From NCBI RefSeq assembly GCF_002237445.1, contig NZ_CP022527.1, positions 930,001 to 994,000 of the forward strand: a stretch of 64,000 bases of DNA, given 5' to 3'. How positions within the stretch are numbered: position 1 is the stretch's first letter; each line of letters opens with the position of its first letter. The position numbers and the translations under genes were made by a program. The notes beneath the pieces are model-generated. The model worked only from the letters and a program-made list of their open reading frames with translations, searched no databases and was not told the origin of the DNA. Below are positions 51,239 to 60,304 of this stretch, in pieces. Source of the DNA: Neisseria sp. KEM232 (GTDB lineage Bacteria; Pseudomonadota; Gammaproteobacteria; Burkholderiales; Neisseriaceae).

Positions 51239-51826
51239 ATGAATAAAATCCTTCCCGCCCTATGTGCCGTCCTGCTGCTGTCTGCCTGCGCCGGTTTGCA
51301 GAACGTGCAAACCCGATGGCAGCCGCCGCGCGACATCCCCGATTTTTCCGCCGAAGGCCGCCTGGCCGTGCAGGCAGAGGGCAAAGGCTCGTATGCCAAT
51401 TTCGACTGGACGCGGCAAAACGGCGTGCAGACCATCGACATCAACACCCCGCTGGGCAACACCCTCGGCCAACTGTGCCGCGACGCGCAGGGCGTGCTGG
51501 CCGTCAACAGCAAAGGCGAGCGCTTCGAGGCTGCGAGCGTGCAGGAATTGAGCAGCCGCCTGCTCGGCTTCGCCCTGCCGCTGCAATATCTCGATACATG
51601 GGCAAACGGGCAGTGGGCGGCGGACATCCCGCACCAAACCGCCGCCGACGGCAGCCTGATGCAGGCAGGTTGGAATATCAGCCGTCAGGCACGCGAAGAC
51701 GGAACAGTGCGCGTTTTGGCGCTGACCGACGGCAAAATGTCGCTGCGGCTGGTGTTCGACAGCATGAGGCCGTCTGAAAACGGCGGCGGTGCGCCGAAAC
51801 AGTGCGCCGCCAGAGGAGGCGCGTAA
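51239..51826 (+). CDS. lolB: Outer-membrane lipoprotein LolB
   Basis: Receives lipoproteins from LolA and inserts them in the outer membrane. 195 aa. Signal MNKILPALCAVLLLSAC with lipidated C17; then WQPPRDIPDFSAEGRLAV, ANFDWTRQ, DINTPLGNTLGQL and the PLQYLDTWANGQ segment match LolB. A DUS near the 3' end is translated as RPSENG. The TAA stop overlaps the ispE ATG (TAATG). Confidence 0.9.
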   Translation: MNKILPALCAVLLLSACAGLQNVQTRWQPPRDIPDFSAEGRLAVQAEGKGSYANFDWTRQNGVQTIDINTPLGNTLGQLCRDAQGVLAVNSKGERFEAASVQELSSRLLGFALPLQYLDTWANGQWAADIPHQTAADGSLMQAGWNISRQAREDGTVRVLALTDGKMSLRLVFDSMRPSENGGGAPKQCAARGGA

Positions 51827-52677
51827 TGGAGAGGAGTGCACAAGAACCGGCCTTTCCTGCCCCCGCCAAACTCAATCTCGACCTGCGCATCACCGGCCGC
51901 CGCGCCGACGGTTATCACGAGCTCGAAAGCATCTTCACTCTGATTGATTTGCAGGACACCCTGTATATCGAGCCGCGTGGTGACGGCCGTATCGTGTTGC
52001 ACACGCCGCTCTCGGACGTGCCGCCCGAGCAGGATTTGTGCGTGCGCGCGGCACGGGCGCTGCAAAACTTTTCCGGCTGTTTGAAAGGCGCGGACATCCG
52101 CGTCGAAAAACGCATCCCGACGGGCGGCGGTTTGGGCGGCGGCAGCTCCGACGCAGCCACCGTATTGATGGCGCTCAACCGCCTGTGGGATTTGAACCTG
52201 CCGTCAGACGCGCTGCAAAAAATCGGCCTGACGCTGGGCGCGGACGTGCCGTTTTTCCTGTTCGGCCAAAGCGCTTTTGCCCGCGGCATCGGCGAAATCC
52301 TTACGCCGCTGGCGCTGCCGCCGCAATGGTATGTGCTGGTGCGTCCGAACGTGCACGTCGCCACGCCCGCCGTGTTCGCCCATCCCGACCTGCCGCGCAA
52401 CAGCGCCCCCTGCGCCGTGCCGTCTTTTGCCGCGCTGCAACCCTTTCACAACGATATGCAGACGGTGGTGCTGGCGCAATATCCGCCCGTGGCCGCCGCA
52501 TTCAGGCTGCTGCAGGATTACGGCACTCCGCGCATGACCGGCTCGGGCGCCTGCCTGTTCCTGGCGTTTGACAGCGAAGCGCAGGCGCAGGCGGTACGCA
52601 GCCGTCTGCCCGAACAGCTTGAAAGTTGGTGCACGGCAGGCCTGGCCGAGCACCCGTTGCGTTGTCAGGCCGTCTGA
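51826..52677 (+). CDS. ispE: 4-diphosphocytidyl-2-C-methyl-D-erythritol kinase IspE
   Basis: A GHMP kinase of the MEP isoprenoid pathway. 283 aa from the ATG behind AGAGGAGG. APAKLNLDLRITGRRADGYHE (motif 1), the ATP loop PTGGGLGGGSSDAATVL, and MTGSGACLFLAF (motif 3). The stop is the TGA of a DUS (CAG GCC GTC TGA). Coupled to lolB, as in other Neisseria. Confidence 0.95.
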   Translation: MERSAQEPAFPAPAKLNLDLRITGRRADGYHELESIFTLIDLQDTLYIEPRGDGRIVLHTPLSDVPPEQDLCVRAARALQNFSGCLKGADIRVEKRIPTGGGLGGGSSDAATVLMALNRLWDLNLPSDALQKIGLTLGADVPFFLFGQSAFARGIGEILTPLALPPQWYVLVRPNVHVATPAVFAHPDLPRNSAPCAVPSFAALQPFHNDMQTVVLAQYPPVAAAFRLLQDYGTPRMTGSGACLFLAFDSEAQAQAVRSRLPEQLESWCTAGLAEHPLRCQAV

Positions 52678-52763
52678 AAAAACGACAAATCGGTCTTGAC
52701 AGCCCGGCCGAAAGCAAACATAATCCGCCCCTTTCGATGCGCCTGCTTTTGTAGGCGGAAAAT

Positions 52764-52840
52764 TGGGGATTCGCCAAGTTGGTTAAGGCACCGGATTTTG
52801 ATTCCGGCATTCGTAGGTTCGAATCCTACATCCCCAGCCA
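52764..52840 (+). tRNA. tRNA-Gln (UUG)
   Basis: 77 bases with encoded CCA. Acceptor TGGGGAT/ATCCCCA, anticodon stem CCGGA/TCCGG with loop TTTTGAT (anticodon TTG at 52798-52800), T arm GTAGG-TTCGAAT-CCTAC. An encoded U1-A72 pair is usual for tRNA-Gln. Confidence 0.97.
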
Positions 52841-52856
52841 CAACATTCCGCAGATT

Positions 52857-53072
52857 TTGGGGGACTTCTTCCTTGCCTTTGTAGAGGTTTACCACTTCGC
52901 GGGTGTAGACGCGGTCGCGGCCGGTTTGGTGTTTGTTTTTGTTGCCTTTGACGATAACGGTTTCGAGAGCGGAGGATTCTGCAGCGTCGGCGGCGGTGTT
53001 GTCGGCGAAGGCGGCAGGCGTGCCGAGTATGGCGATGCAGGCGGCGAGGGTTTTGAGACGGGTTTTATTCAT
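52857..53072 (-). pseudogene. 5' remnant of a TonB-dependent receptor gene
   Basis: The minus-strand frame from ATG 53072 codes for a signal peptide (MNKTRLKTLAACIAILGTPA, cleaved after AFA) and a mature start AADAAESSALETVIVKGNKN, then QTGRDRVYTREVVNLYKGKE. That is a TonB box and the beginning of a plug, as in neisserial haem/Tdf receptors. The similarity then ends about 20-30 bases before tRNA-Gln, and the open frame merely continues through the tRNA. Over 90% of the gene is missing. Confidence 0.8.
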
Positions 53073-53386
53073 GACGGAAGTCCTTGCAGAAACAGATTGA
53101 TACGAATCTCTTAGATTTGTTTTTGTAAACGGATTATACGCAACTTAACAAATAAAAACAAAACCAAGGAAGAGGCCGTCTGAAAACCGCATTTTTGTTT
53201 TTCAGACGGCCTCAGGCTGCAAACAATCACCTGCCGCACATTCATTCTTTCCATCAAGTCTTTAATTTGAAAGGGAAATCAAATCTTCTCAAACCGTATA
53301 TTGCGCGACATACCCAAGCGGTAACGGCAGAGGCCGTCTGAAAACCCGATTCGGGGGTTTCAGACGGCCTCTGTTTTTGCAGGGCG
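53073..53386. other. Intergenic region
   Basis: The first ~80 bases are AT-rich and probably are the old promoter of the receptor remnant. A DUS pair lies at 53173-53214, and a second at 53330-53374 that terminates pdxJ (minus strand). No gene is present. Confidence 0.6.
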
Positions 53387-54115
53387 TTACACGGCGGTGC
53401 GGGCGCGGTGCATGGTTTCTTTCATTTGGGCGATGGCGGCGGGCAGGCCGATGAAGAGGGCTTGGGCGATGAGGGCGTGGCCGATATTGAGTTCGGCGAT
53501 GGGGAGGATTTTGGCGACGGAGGTGACGTTGTGGATGTTCAGCCCGTGGCCGGCATTGACAATCAGGCCGCGTTCGGAGGCGAAGTAGGCGGCTTCTTCG
53601 ATTTGCGCGAGCCTTTGGGCGCGTTCGTTGTGGTTTGCGGCGTCGGCGTAGGCGCCGGTGTGCAGTTCGATTACGGGTGCGCCGAGGTCGGCGGCGGCTT
53701 GGATTTGCGCTTCGTCGGCGTCGATAAAGAGGGAGACGCGGATGCCTGCTTCGGCGAGCGTGCGGGTGTAGCCGGCGATTTTCTGCTGCTGCGCCAGGAC
53801 GTCGAGGCCGCCTTCGGTGGTGATTTCCTGCCGTTTTTCGGGAACGATGCACACGTCGCGCGGGCGCACGGCCAGCGCGTGCTCGAGCATTTCGGGGGTG
53901 AGCGCCATTTCGAGGTTGATGTGGGTGCGTACGGCGCGGGCGATGGCGGCGACGTCGTCGTCGCGGATGTGGCGGCGGTCTTCGCGCAGGTGCAGGGTGA
54001 TGTAGTCCGCACCGTGGGTTTCGGCCAACAGGGCGGCTTCGAGCGGGCTGGGGTAGACCGTGCCGCGTGCGTTGCGCAGGGTGGCGACGTGGTCGATGTT
54101 GACGCCTAAGAGCAT
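53387..54115 (-). CDS. pdxJ: Pyridoxine 5'-phosphate synthase PdxJ
   Basis: Condenses aminoacetone-phosphate derivative and deoxyxylulose-5-phosphate to form pyridoxine 5'-phosphate. A 242-aa TIM barrel. LGVNIDHVATLRNARGTVYP, ITLHLREDRRHI, EGGLDV, VSLFIDAD and NAGHGLN with the phosphate-binding C-terminal loop. pdxH, a later gene of the pathway, is at the right end of the window. Confidence 0.96.
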   Translation of the reverse strand: MLLGVNIDHVATLRNARGTVYPSPLEAALLAETHGADYITLHLREDRRHIRDDDVAAIARAVRTHINLEMALTPEMLEHALAVRPRDVCIVPEKRQEITTEGGLDVLAQQQKIAGYTRTLAEAGIRVSLFIDADEAQIQAAADLGAPVIELHTGAYADAANHNERAQRLAQIEEAAYFASERGLIVNAGHGLNIHNVTSVAKILPIAELNIGHALIAQALFIGLPAAIAQMKETMHRARTAV

Positions 54116-54376
54116 GTGGGTTCCTTTTTGGTGGTTGGTCGGATTCGGCTGCCGTACTTCAACTTCGTTGGCATTTCGGTTTCAGACGGCCTTAACGGGT
54201 TTGAGGCCGTCTGAAAAGGGTTTTCCCGTTCAGACGGCCTTTTTGCTGCTTTGGGTTTTTCAGACGGACTCGGGATTTTCAAAATAGGAAAACCAAAACC
54301 GCGTGCGTTGCTGCGCAACACACCCTACTTTGAGGCCGTCCCCGCCTTCGCGGGGATGAAGTTTCCGCAAGCCGTT

Positions 54377-56551
54377 TTACCGTGCCGCTTTGGCGACGCG
54401 CCGCCAGTGGTGCAGCAAGGGTTCGGTGTAGCCGTTGGGCTGTTCCGTGCCTTTGAAGACGAGGTCGCAGGCGGCGAGGAAGGCGGGGGAGGTGTCGAAA
54501 CGTCCGGCCATCGGGGTGTAGGCGGGGTCGCCTGCGTTTTGTTTATCGACAACGGCGGCCATGCGTTCGAGGGCGGCGCGCACTTCGGCGGGGGAGACGA
54601 TGCCGTGCAGCAGCCAGTTGGCGATGTGCTGGCTGGAGATGCGTAATGTGGCGCGGTCTTCCATCAGGCCGACGTTGTGGATGTCGGGCACTTTGGAGCA
54701 GCCGACGCCCTGTTCCACCCAGCGCACGACGTAGCCGAGGATGCCCTGGCAGTTGTTGTCGAGCTCCTGCCGTTTTTCTTCGTCGCTCCATGCGGTGTCG
54801 GCGGCGACGGGGATGGCGAGCAGGTCGGGCAGGTAATCGGCGGCTGGGCTGGCGGACAGTTGGTGTTGCACGTCGAAAACGTTGACCTGGTGGTAATGCA
54901 GGGCGTGCAGGGTGGCGGCGGTGGGCGAGGGCACCCAGGCGGTGGTGGCGCCGGATTTGGGGTGGCCGATTTTTTGTTTGAGCATTTCGGCCATCAAATC
55001 GGGCATCGCCCACATGCCTTTGCCGATTTGCGCTTTGCCGCTCAGGCCGCATTGCAGGCCGGTTTGCACGTTGTTTGCTTCGTAGGCGACAATCCAGCGG
55101 CTGGCTTTCATGTCGCCTTTGCGGATCATGGCCCCGGCGTGCATGGAGGTGTGCATTTCGTCGCCGGTGCGGTCGAGGAAGCCGGTGTTGATGAAGACGG
55201 TGCGCTCGGCGGCGGCGCGGATGCAGGCGGCGAGGTTGGCGGAGGTGCGGCGTTCTTCGTCCATGATGCCCATTTTGAGGGTATGGCGCGGCAGGCGGCA
55301 GAGGTCTTCGATGGCGGCGAAGAGTTCGTCGGCAAAGCGCACTTCTTCGGGGCCGTGCATTTTGGGTTTGACGATGTACACGGAGCCGCTGCGGCTGTTT
55401 TTGTTTTCGCTACGCTCGAAGTCGAAGGGGGCGGTGAGGGCGGTGATGACGCCGTCGAGGATGCCTTCGGGGATTTCGTTGCCTGCGGAATCGAGCACGG
55501 CGGGGGTGGTCATCAGGTGGCCGACGTTGCGGATGAAAAGCAGCGAGCGGCCGGGCAGGGTGAAAGTGCCGCTGCCGTCGGGCTTGGTGTATTGGCGGTC
55601 GGGGTTGAGGCGGCGGACAAAGGTTTTGCCGCCTTTTTCGACGCTTTCTTCCAGCGTGCCGCGCATCAGGCCGAGCCAGTTGGCGTAGACGAGGGCTTTG
55701 TCTTCACCGTCGACAGCGGCGACGGAGTCTTCGCAGTCCATGATGGTGGAGAGGGCGGCTTCGAGGACGATGTCTTTGATGCCTGCGGGGTCTTGGCTGC
55801 CGATGGGGCTGTCTTTGTCGATGAGGATGTCGATGTGCAGGCCGTTGTGCAGGAAGAGGAGCGAGGTGGGCGCGGCTTCGCTGCCGTTGTAGCCGGCGAA
55901 GAGTTCGGGCGATTTGAGGCCGGTTTCGCTGCCGTTGATCAGGCGTACTTTCAGACGGCCTGCGCCGACGTAATACAGGGCGGCGTCTTTGTGGCTGCCG
56001 TGTTCGAGGGGCAGGCTTTGGTCGAGGAAATCGCGGGCGAAGGCGATAACGGCTTCGCCGCGCTGCGGGTTGTAGGTTTTGCCGGGGGCGAGGCTGCCGC
56101 TTTGGTCTATTGCGTCTGTGCCGTAGAGGGCGTCGTAGAGGCTGCCCCAGCGGGCGTTGGCGGCGTTGAGGGCGTAGCGGGCGTTGTTGATGGGGACGAC
56201 GAGCTGGGGGCCGGCCTGTTCGGACAGTTCGCGGTCGACGTTTTGCGTGGCGATTTTGAAGGGGGAGGGTTCGTCGGCAAGATAGCCGATGTCTTTGAGG
56301 AAGGCGCGGTAGGCCGCAGCATCGCCGAGGCCGTGTTCTTTGTGCCATTGGTCGATTTTGGCTTGGATTTCGTCGCGTTTTGCCAAGAGTTCGCGGTTGC
56401 GCGGGGCGAAGCGTCCGACGAGTTCGGCAAAGCCCTGCCAGAAGGCGTCGGCTTCGACGTTGGGATGGTTCGCCAGAAGGTTTTCGCTGATGAAACGGTA
56501 GAGATGGGAGTCGATTTGCAGACTGGCTGCGGGGATGTAGCTGTACGCCAT
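54377..56551 (-). CDS. glcB: Malate synthase G
   Basis: Condenses glyoxylate and acetyl-CoA to malate (glyoxylate bypass or glycolate use). 724 aa, the size of the monomeric G form. Start MAYSYIPAASLQIDSHLYRF is chosen over an upstream ATG because AGGAGAACCAAC precedes it. IMDCEDSVAAVDGEDKALVY and GLMRGTLEESVEKGGKTFVR hold the Mg site; KMHGPEEVRF, MGIMDEERRTSANL and the C-terminal YVVRWVEQGVGCSKVPDI complete the barrel. No aceA or glc genes are nearby. Confidence 0.95.
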   Translation of the reverse strand: MAYSYIPAASLQIDSHLYRFISENLLANHPNVEADAFWQGFAELVGRFAPRNRELLAKRDEIQAKIDQWHKEHGLGDAAAYRAFLKDIGYLADEPSPFKIATQNVDRELSEQAGPQLVVPINNARYALNAANARWGSLYDALYGTDAIDQSGSLAPGKTYNPQRGEAVIAFARDFLDQSLPLEHGSHKDAALYYVGAGRLKVRLINGSETGLKSPELFAGYNGSEAAPTSLLFLHNGLHIDILIDKDSPIGSQDPAGIKDIVLEAALSTIMDCEDSVAAVDGEDKALVYANWLGLMRGTLEESVEKGGKTFVRRLNPDRQYTKPDGSGTFTLPGRSLLFIRNVGHLMTTPAVLDSAGNEIPEGILDGVITALTAPFDFERSENKNSRSGSVYIVKPKMHGPEEVRFADELFAAIEDLCRLPRHTLKMGIMDEERRTSANLAACIRAAAERTVFINTGFLDRTGDEMHTSMHAGAMIRKGDMKASRWIVAYEANNVQTGLQCGLSGKAQIGKGMWAMPDLMAEMLKQKIGHPKSGATTAWVPSPTAATLHALHYHQVNVFDVQHQLSASPAADYLPDLLAIPVAADTAWSDEEKRQELDNNCQGILGYVVRWVEQGVGCSKVPDIHNVGLMEDRATLRISSQHIANWLLHGIVSPAEVRAALERMAAVVDKQNAGDPAYTPMAGRFDTSPAFLAACDLVFKGTEQPNGYTEPLLHHWRRVAKAAR

Positions 56552-56635
56552 GTTGGTTCTCCTAAAAGTGTTTTTTCTTATTTGCACTGCGTTGCCGCAG
56601 CACGGCGCAACCTTAACAGTTTTTTGCAGACGAGA

Positions 56636-56679
56636 AAAGGCCGTCTGAAAACGCGGCGGCGCTTTCAGACGGCCTCTGC
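56636..56679. terminator. DUS hairpin
   Basis: AAAAGGCCGTCTGAAAACG and CTTTCAGACGGCCTCT around GCGGCGG. It follows the heme protein gene (minus strand), whose stop is 9 bases away. Confidence 0.65.
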
Positions 56680-56688
56680 CGTTTGGCT

Positions 56689-56922
56689 TCAGCCGCGCCA
56701 GTAGTTGTTGGCGGCGGCGATGGTTTGAAAGTTGATGGCGATCACCTGCGAAGCGGCGGTGAGGCTGTCGGCATCGTTGGCGTAAACCGAACGCAGCTGT
56801 TTCAGCACTTCGACATCGGGCTGGGTGGTTTTCACGCCGCGGCGGCTGAGGGTAACGGCCAGTTCGAAACCGGCCTGCGGCGTGTCGGTGATGAGGGTGG
56901 TGAGCCAGGGTTGGTCGCTCAT
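56689..56922 (-). CDS. Hexameric tyrosine-coordinated heme protein (HTHP family)
   Basis: 77 aa. WLTTLITDTPQAGFELAVTL, TQPDVEVLKQLRSVY and ASQVIAINFQTIAAANNYW match the HTHP family, small helical heme proteins with peroxidase/catalase-like activity. Y47 is the probable heme ligand by pattern. No signal peptide is visible. It is transcribed alone between DUS hairpins. The assignment is from remembered family motifs. Confidence 0.78.
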   Translation of the reverse strand: MSDQPWLTTLITDTPQAGFELAVTLSRRGVKTTQPDVEVLKQLRSVYANDADSLTAASQVIAINFQTIAAANNYWRG

Positions 56923-57070
56923 TTTTGTGTCCTTTTATATATGGTTATTGTGAAAAGAAAGCCCGCGCGGGGCGCTGCTGCGGCCTTGGTGCGGCGGGGA
57001 AACTGCCCCGCCGCTGCCGCAAAAGGCCGTCTGAAACGGGTTTCAGACGGCCTCGATACCTGAATCCGGC

Positions 57071-57379
57071 TTACTTCGCGGCCACCAGCTCCTGCAATTC
57101 GCCCGCTTCGTACATTTCCTGCAAAATATCCGCGCCGCCGACGAATTCGCCGTTGACATAAAGCTGCGGGATGGTCGGCCAGTCGCTGTATTCCTTAATG
57201 CCTTGGCGCACTTCGGGGTTTTCCAACACGTTAACGGTAACGTATTGCGCGCCCGCGGCGTTCAGCAGCTGCACCGCGCGCGAAGAAAAGCCGCACTGCG
57301 GAAATTGTTTGGTGCCCTTCATAAACAGCACGATGGGATGGGTGGTAACCACTTCTTTGATTTGCTCTTGAATGCTCAT
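57071..57379 (-). CDS. grxD: Monothiol glutaredoxin GrxD (Grx4)
   Basis: 102 aa. The monothiol active site CGFS is at 29-32 within LFMKGTKQFPQCGFS. TIPQLYVNGEFVGGADILQE is the glutathione-binding part. Grx4 proteins carry [2Fe-2S] clusters and deliver or sense them with BolA partners. A compact DUS terminator (57022-57056) follows. Confidence 0.94.
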   Translation of the reverse strand: MSIQEQIKEVVTTHPIVLFMKGTKQFPQCGFSSRAVQLLNAAGAQYVTVNVLENPEVRQGIKEYSDWPTIPQLYVNGEFVGGADILQEMYEAGELQELVAAK

Positions 57380-57521
57380 GTTTGGTGTTCCTTAAAAAAA
57401 CCGTTGGCGAAAAACGGCGGCATTATACGCGCCATTTTGATGAATTTGAAACGAATGTTTCGGCCGCCTCGCGGACAGGCTAAAATGCCGCCTTTTTTCT
57501 CCCGTCCGTCCGCGCCGCACC

Positions 57522-59450
57522 ATGATCGAACTGAAAAACCTCACCCTGCAACGCGGCAGCAAACTGCTGCTCGACCAAGCAAACCTGACCATCGCCCCCG
57601 GCAAACGCGTCGGCCTGATCGGGCGCAACGGCAGCGGCAAATCCAGCCTGTTCGCTCTGATAAAAGGTGAAATTGCGCAAGATGGCGGCGACATTGTCCT
57701 GCCGCCGCACTGGAAAACCGCCTCCGTCTCCCAGGAAACCCCCGCGCTCGACACCTCCGCGCTGGATTACGTTTTGCAGGGCGACAAAGAATTGCAGGCT
57801 TTTCAGACGGCCTTGGCAGAAGCGCAAGCGCAAAACGACGGCATGAAGCAGGCCGAATACCACGGCAAACTCGAAGAAATCGACGCCTACACCGCCCCCG
57901 CCCGCGCCGCCAAACTCCTCAGCGGCCTCGGTTTCGCCCAAGAAGAACACAGCCACCCCGTCAAATCCTTCTCCGGCGGCTGGCGCATGCGCCTCAACCT
58001 CGCCCAAGCCCTGATGTGCCGCGCCGACCTGCTCCTGCTCGACGAACCCACCAACCACCTCGATTTGGAAACCGTGCTGTGGCTGGAAAACCACCTCGCC
58101 GACCTGCCCTGCACCCAAATCATCATCTCCCACGACCGCGACTTCCTCAACGCCGCCACGACCCAAACCGTCGAACTCTCCGGCCGCAAACTCACCCTCT
58201 ACGGCGGCAACTACGACTTCTACCAGAGCGAGCGCGCCCGCCGCCTCGCCCAACAGCAGGCCGCCTACGCCAAACAGCAGGCACACATCAAACACCTGCA
58301 ATCCTTCATCGACCGCTTCAAAGCCAAAGCCACCAAAGCCGTGCAGGCGCAAAGCCGTATAAAAGCCCTCGACAGGCTCGAACGCATCGCCCCCGCCCAC
58401 CTCGACAGCGGCTTCTCCTTCCGCTTCGACACCCCCGAACACCTGCCCAACCCCCTGCTCAAACTCGAAAAAGCCGATCTCGGCTACAACGGCGAAACCA
58501 TCCTGCGCGGCGTCTCCCTCTCCCTCGAAAGCGGCGCACGCTACGGCCTCCTGGGCGTCAATGGCAGCGGCAAATCCACCTTCATCAAAACACTGGCCGG
58601 CAGCCTGCCCCTGATTGCCGGCGGCATCGTCCGTGCCGAAAAACTCAACATCGGCTACTTCGCCCAACACCAGCTCGACACCCTGCGCCCCGACCAAAGC
58701 CCCCTGTGGCACATCCAAAAACTCTCGCCCGAAGCCAAAGAACAAGACATCCGCAACTTCCTCGGCGGCTTCAACTTCACCGGCGATGCCGCCCTGCAAA
58801 ACACCGCCCCCTTCTCCGGCGGCGAAAAAGCCCGCCTCGCCCTCGCTATGCTCGTCTGGCAGAAGCCCAACCTCCTCCTGCTCGACGAACCCACCAACCA
58901 CCTCGACCTCGACATGCGCCACGCCCTCACTCTCGCCCTGCAAAGCTTCCAAGGCGCACTCATCGCCGTCTCCCACGACCGCAGCCTGCTCGAAGCCACC
59001 ACCGACAGCTTCCTCCTCATCGAAGAAGGCCGTCTGAAAACCTTCGACGGCGATTTGGAAGACTACCGCCGCTACCGCCTCGCCCGCGAAAACGCCGCCG
59101 CCGCGCCCGCCGCCTCCGCGCAAAACCAAAACCGCAAAGACAGCAAACGACTCGAAGCGCAAATCCGCCAGGAAAAAGCCAAACGCGGCAAACCCCTGCA
59201 ACAGAAAATCGACCAAGCCGAAAAAGAAATCGCCGCCCTCAGCGAAATTCAGACGGCCTGTGAAGCATTTTTGGTACAGGAAAACGCCTACAACGAAGAA
59301 AACAAAGGCAAATTGCAGCAAACCCTTAGCCAACTGGCGCAAACCAAAGTAAAATTAGGACAAATGGAAGAAAACTGGCTTGCCTGGCAGGAAGAACTCG
59401 AAAGCATCCTGCTCGCCGTCGAAGAAGAACTACGGGGAATATCCGAATGA
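57522..59450 (+). CDS. ABC-F family ATPase (YheS/Uup-like)
   Basis: 642 aa with two ABC domains and no membrane segment. Domain 1: Walker A GRNGSGKSS (34-42), signature FSGGWRMRLNLAQ, Walker B LLLDEPTNHLD. A linker (about 225-290, QQAAYAKQQAHIKHLQSFID) acts as the tRNA-interacting arm. Domain 2: GVNGSGKST, FSGGEKARLALA, LLLDEPTNHLD. The C-terminal coiled coil is about 520-640. ABC-F proteins act on stalled or initiating ribosomes; YheS is the closest match by length. It shares an ATGA overlap with the next gene. Confidence 0.9.
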   Translation: MIELKNLTLQRGSKLLLDQANLTIAPGKRVGLIGRNGSGKSSLFALIKGEIAQDGGDIVLPPHWKTASVSQETPALDTSALDYVLQGDKELQAFQTALAEAQAQNDGMKQAEYHGKLEEIDAYTAPARAAKLLSGLGFAQEEHSHPVKSFSGGWRMRLNLAQALMCRADLLLLDEPTNHLDLETVLWLENHLADLPCTQIIISHDRDFLNAATTQTVELSGRKLTLYGGNYDFYQSERARRLAQQQAAYAKQQAHIKHLQSFIDRFKAKATKAVQAQSRIKALDRLERIAPAHLDSGFSFRFDTPEHLPNPLLKLEKADLGYNGETILRGVSLSLESGARYGLLGVNGSGKSTFIKTLAGSLPLIAGGIVRAEKLNIGYFAQHQLDTLRPDQSPLWHIQKLSPEAKEQDIRNFLGGFNFTGDAALQNTAPFSGGEKARLALAMLVWQKPNLLLLDEPTNHLDLDMRHALTLALQSFQGALIAVSHDRSLLEATTDSFLLIEEGRLKTFDGDLEDYRRYRLARENAAAAPAASAQNQNRKDSKRLEAQIRQEKAKRGKPLQQKIDQAEKEIAALSEIQTACEAFLVQENAYNEENKGKLQQTLSQLAQTKVKLGQMEENWLAWQEELESILLAVEEELRGISE

Positions 59451-59983
59451 CGAAACGAAACACCATGAAACCCAGCATCCTCACCCTTACTCTTGCCGCC
59501 GCCGCATTCTCCGGCGCGGCCGAAGCCAAAGTCTACGAATGCAGCGTCGGCGGCATTACCGTCTACACCTCCCGCCCCTCCGCCAGCTGCCGCGCGTCCG
59601 ACCTGCCCAAAATCGGCAGCTATTCCAGCCTGCCCGTCCCGCGCAGCGCGCCGCAGCAGTTTGCCGCCCGCCAAGACACAACCGCGCCCGCCGCAACAAG
59701 GCACGTTTCCGTCAACAAAGCCTCCGCCGCCCCCGTACGCAACGCCCCGTCCCTGCAAGCCGCCGACGCCGCCCTTCTGCCCCGCCCCTCCGGCAGCAGC
59801 GGCCGCCGCACCATCTTGGAACAAGAGCTGGCCAACGAGCGCCAGGCGCTCAATCTGGCACAAAACGAACTGAGCACCGCCCGCGCCCAGAAAAACCAAA
59901 ACCGCGCCAGCCAGCTCACCGCCAGCATCCAAGACCGCCAGCAAAACATCCAGGCGCTGCAACGCGAACTGAGCAGAATGTAA
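59447..59983 (+). CDS. Secreted DUF4124-like protein with C-terminal coiled coil
   Basis: 178 aa (or 172 from the ATG at 59465). Signal peptide KPSILTLTLAAAAFSGAAEA. A short Cys-containing region follows, KVYECSVGGITVYTSRPSAS with a second Cys, reminiscent of DUF4124. A Pro/Ala-rich stretch comes next, then a coiled coil (about 120-178, LEQELANERQALNLAQNELS). Probably periplasmic. Coupled to the ABC-F gene by overlap, but no functional link is evident. Confidence 0.7.
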   Translation: MTKRNTMKPSILTLTLAAAAFSGAAEAKVYECSVGGITVYTSRPSASCRASDLPKIGSYSSLPVPRSAPQQFAARQDTTAPAATRHVSVNKASAAPVRNAPSLQAADAALLPRPSGSSGRRTILEQELANERQALNLAQNELSTARAQKNQNRASQLTASIQDRQQNIQALQRELSRM

Positions 59984-60006
59984 AACCCGTCTTTCAGACG
60001 GCCTCC

Positions 60007-60040
60007 AACCTCCGAAGCCCCTCCGCCTCGGAGGTTTTCC
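60007..60040 (+). terminator. Rho-independent terminator
   Basis: AACCTCCGA and TCGGAGGTT form a 9-bp stem (loop of about 12 bases) followed by TTCCC; a single DUS arm precedes it. Confidence 0.6.
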
Positions 60041-60304
60041 CTATCCGGCGATTCCGCAGAAAATAAAAACCTCCACGCGAAAGGCCGTCTGAAACCGGAC
60101 GGCGCGGGCATCGTGCAGAGCGTGCCGCCACAGCGGCGTTCCCGTTCCATACGATGCCTGCCATGCTTCTGCCTACCGAAGGCCGTCTGAAAGCCCCAAT
60201 CCGCTTTTAAATTCGTTGAAGCCCCGCTTTCAGAAACGTCATTTCCGCGTAGGCGGGAACGGCCTGTATAATCCGCCGTTTCCCATTCCGCCGAAAAACC
60301 CGTC
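60041..60304. promoter_or_regulatory. Intergenic region and rlmB promoter
   Basis: Contains DUS copies at about 60080 and 60180 and a degenerate loop-type DUS pair ending near 60234. A degenerate dRS3 (ATTTCC..GGGAAC) is at 60241-60260, and a perfect TATAAT at 60267-60272 is 33 bases before rlmB. No gene is present. Confidence 0.55.

Noticed and set aside
52665..53072. 135-codon minus-strand frame as a full gene
   Set aside because: Its second half is the complement of tRNA-Gln and flanking DNA; only the first ~70 codons have receptor-like sequence, so it is listed as a remnant.
54335..54360. Additional dRS3 site (CCGTCCCCGCCTTCGCGGGGATGA)
   Set aside because: The arms differ from ATTCCC/GGGAAT at several bases; likewise the copies near 46167 and 60241 are too degenerate to call.
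57480..59342. 620-codon minus-strand frame opposite the ABC-F gene
   Set aside because: Shadow frame; composition unlike any protein family and the ABC-F motifs on the plus strand are complete.
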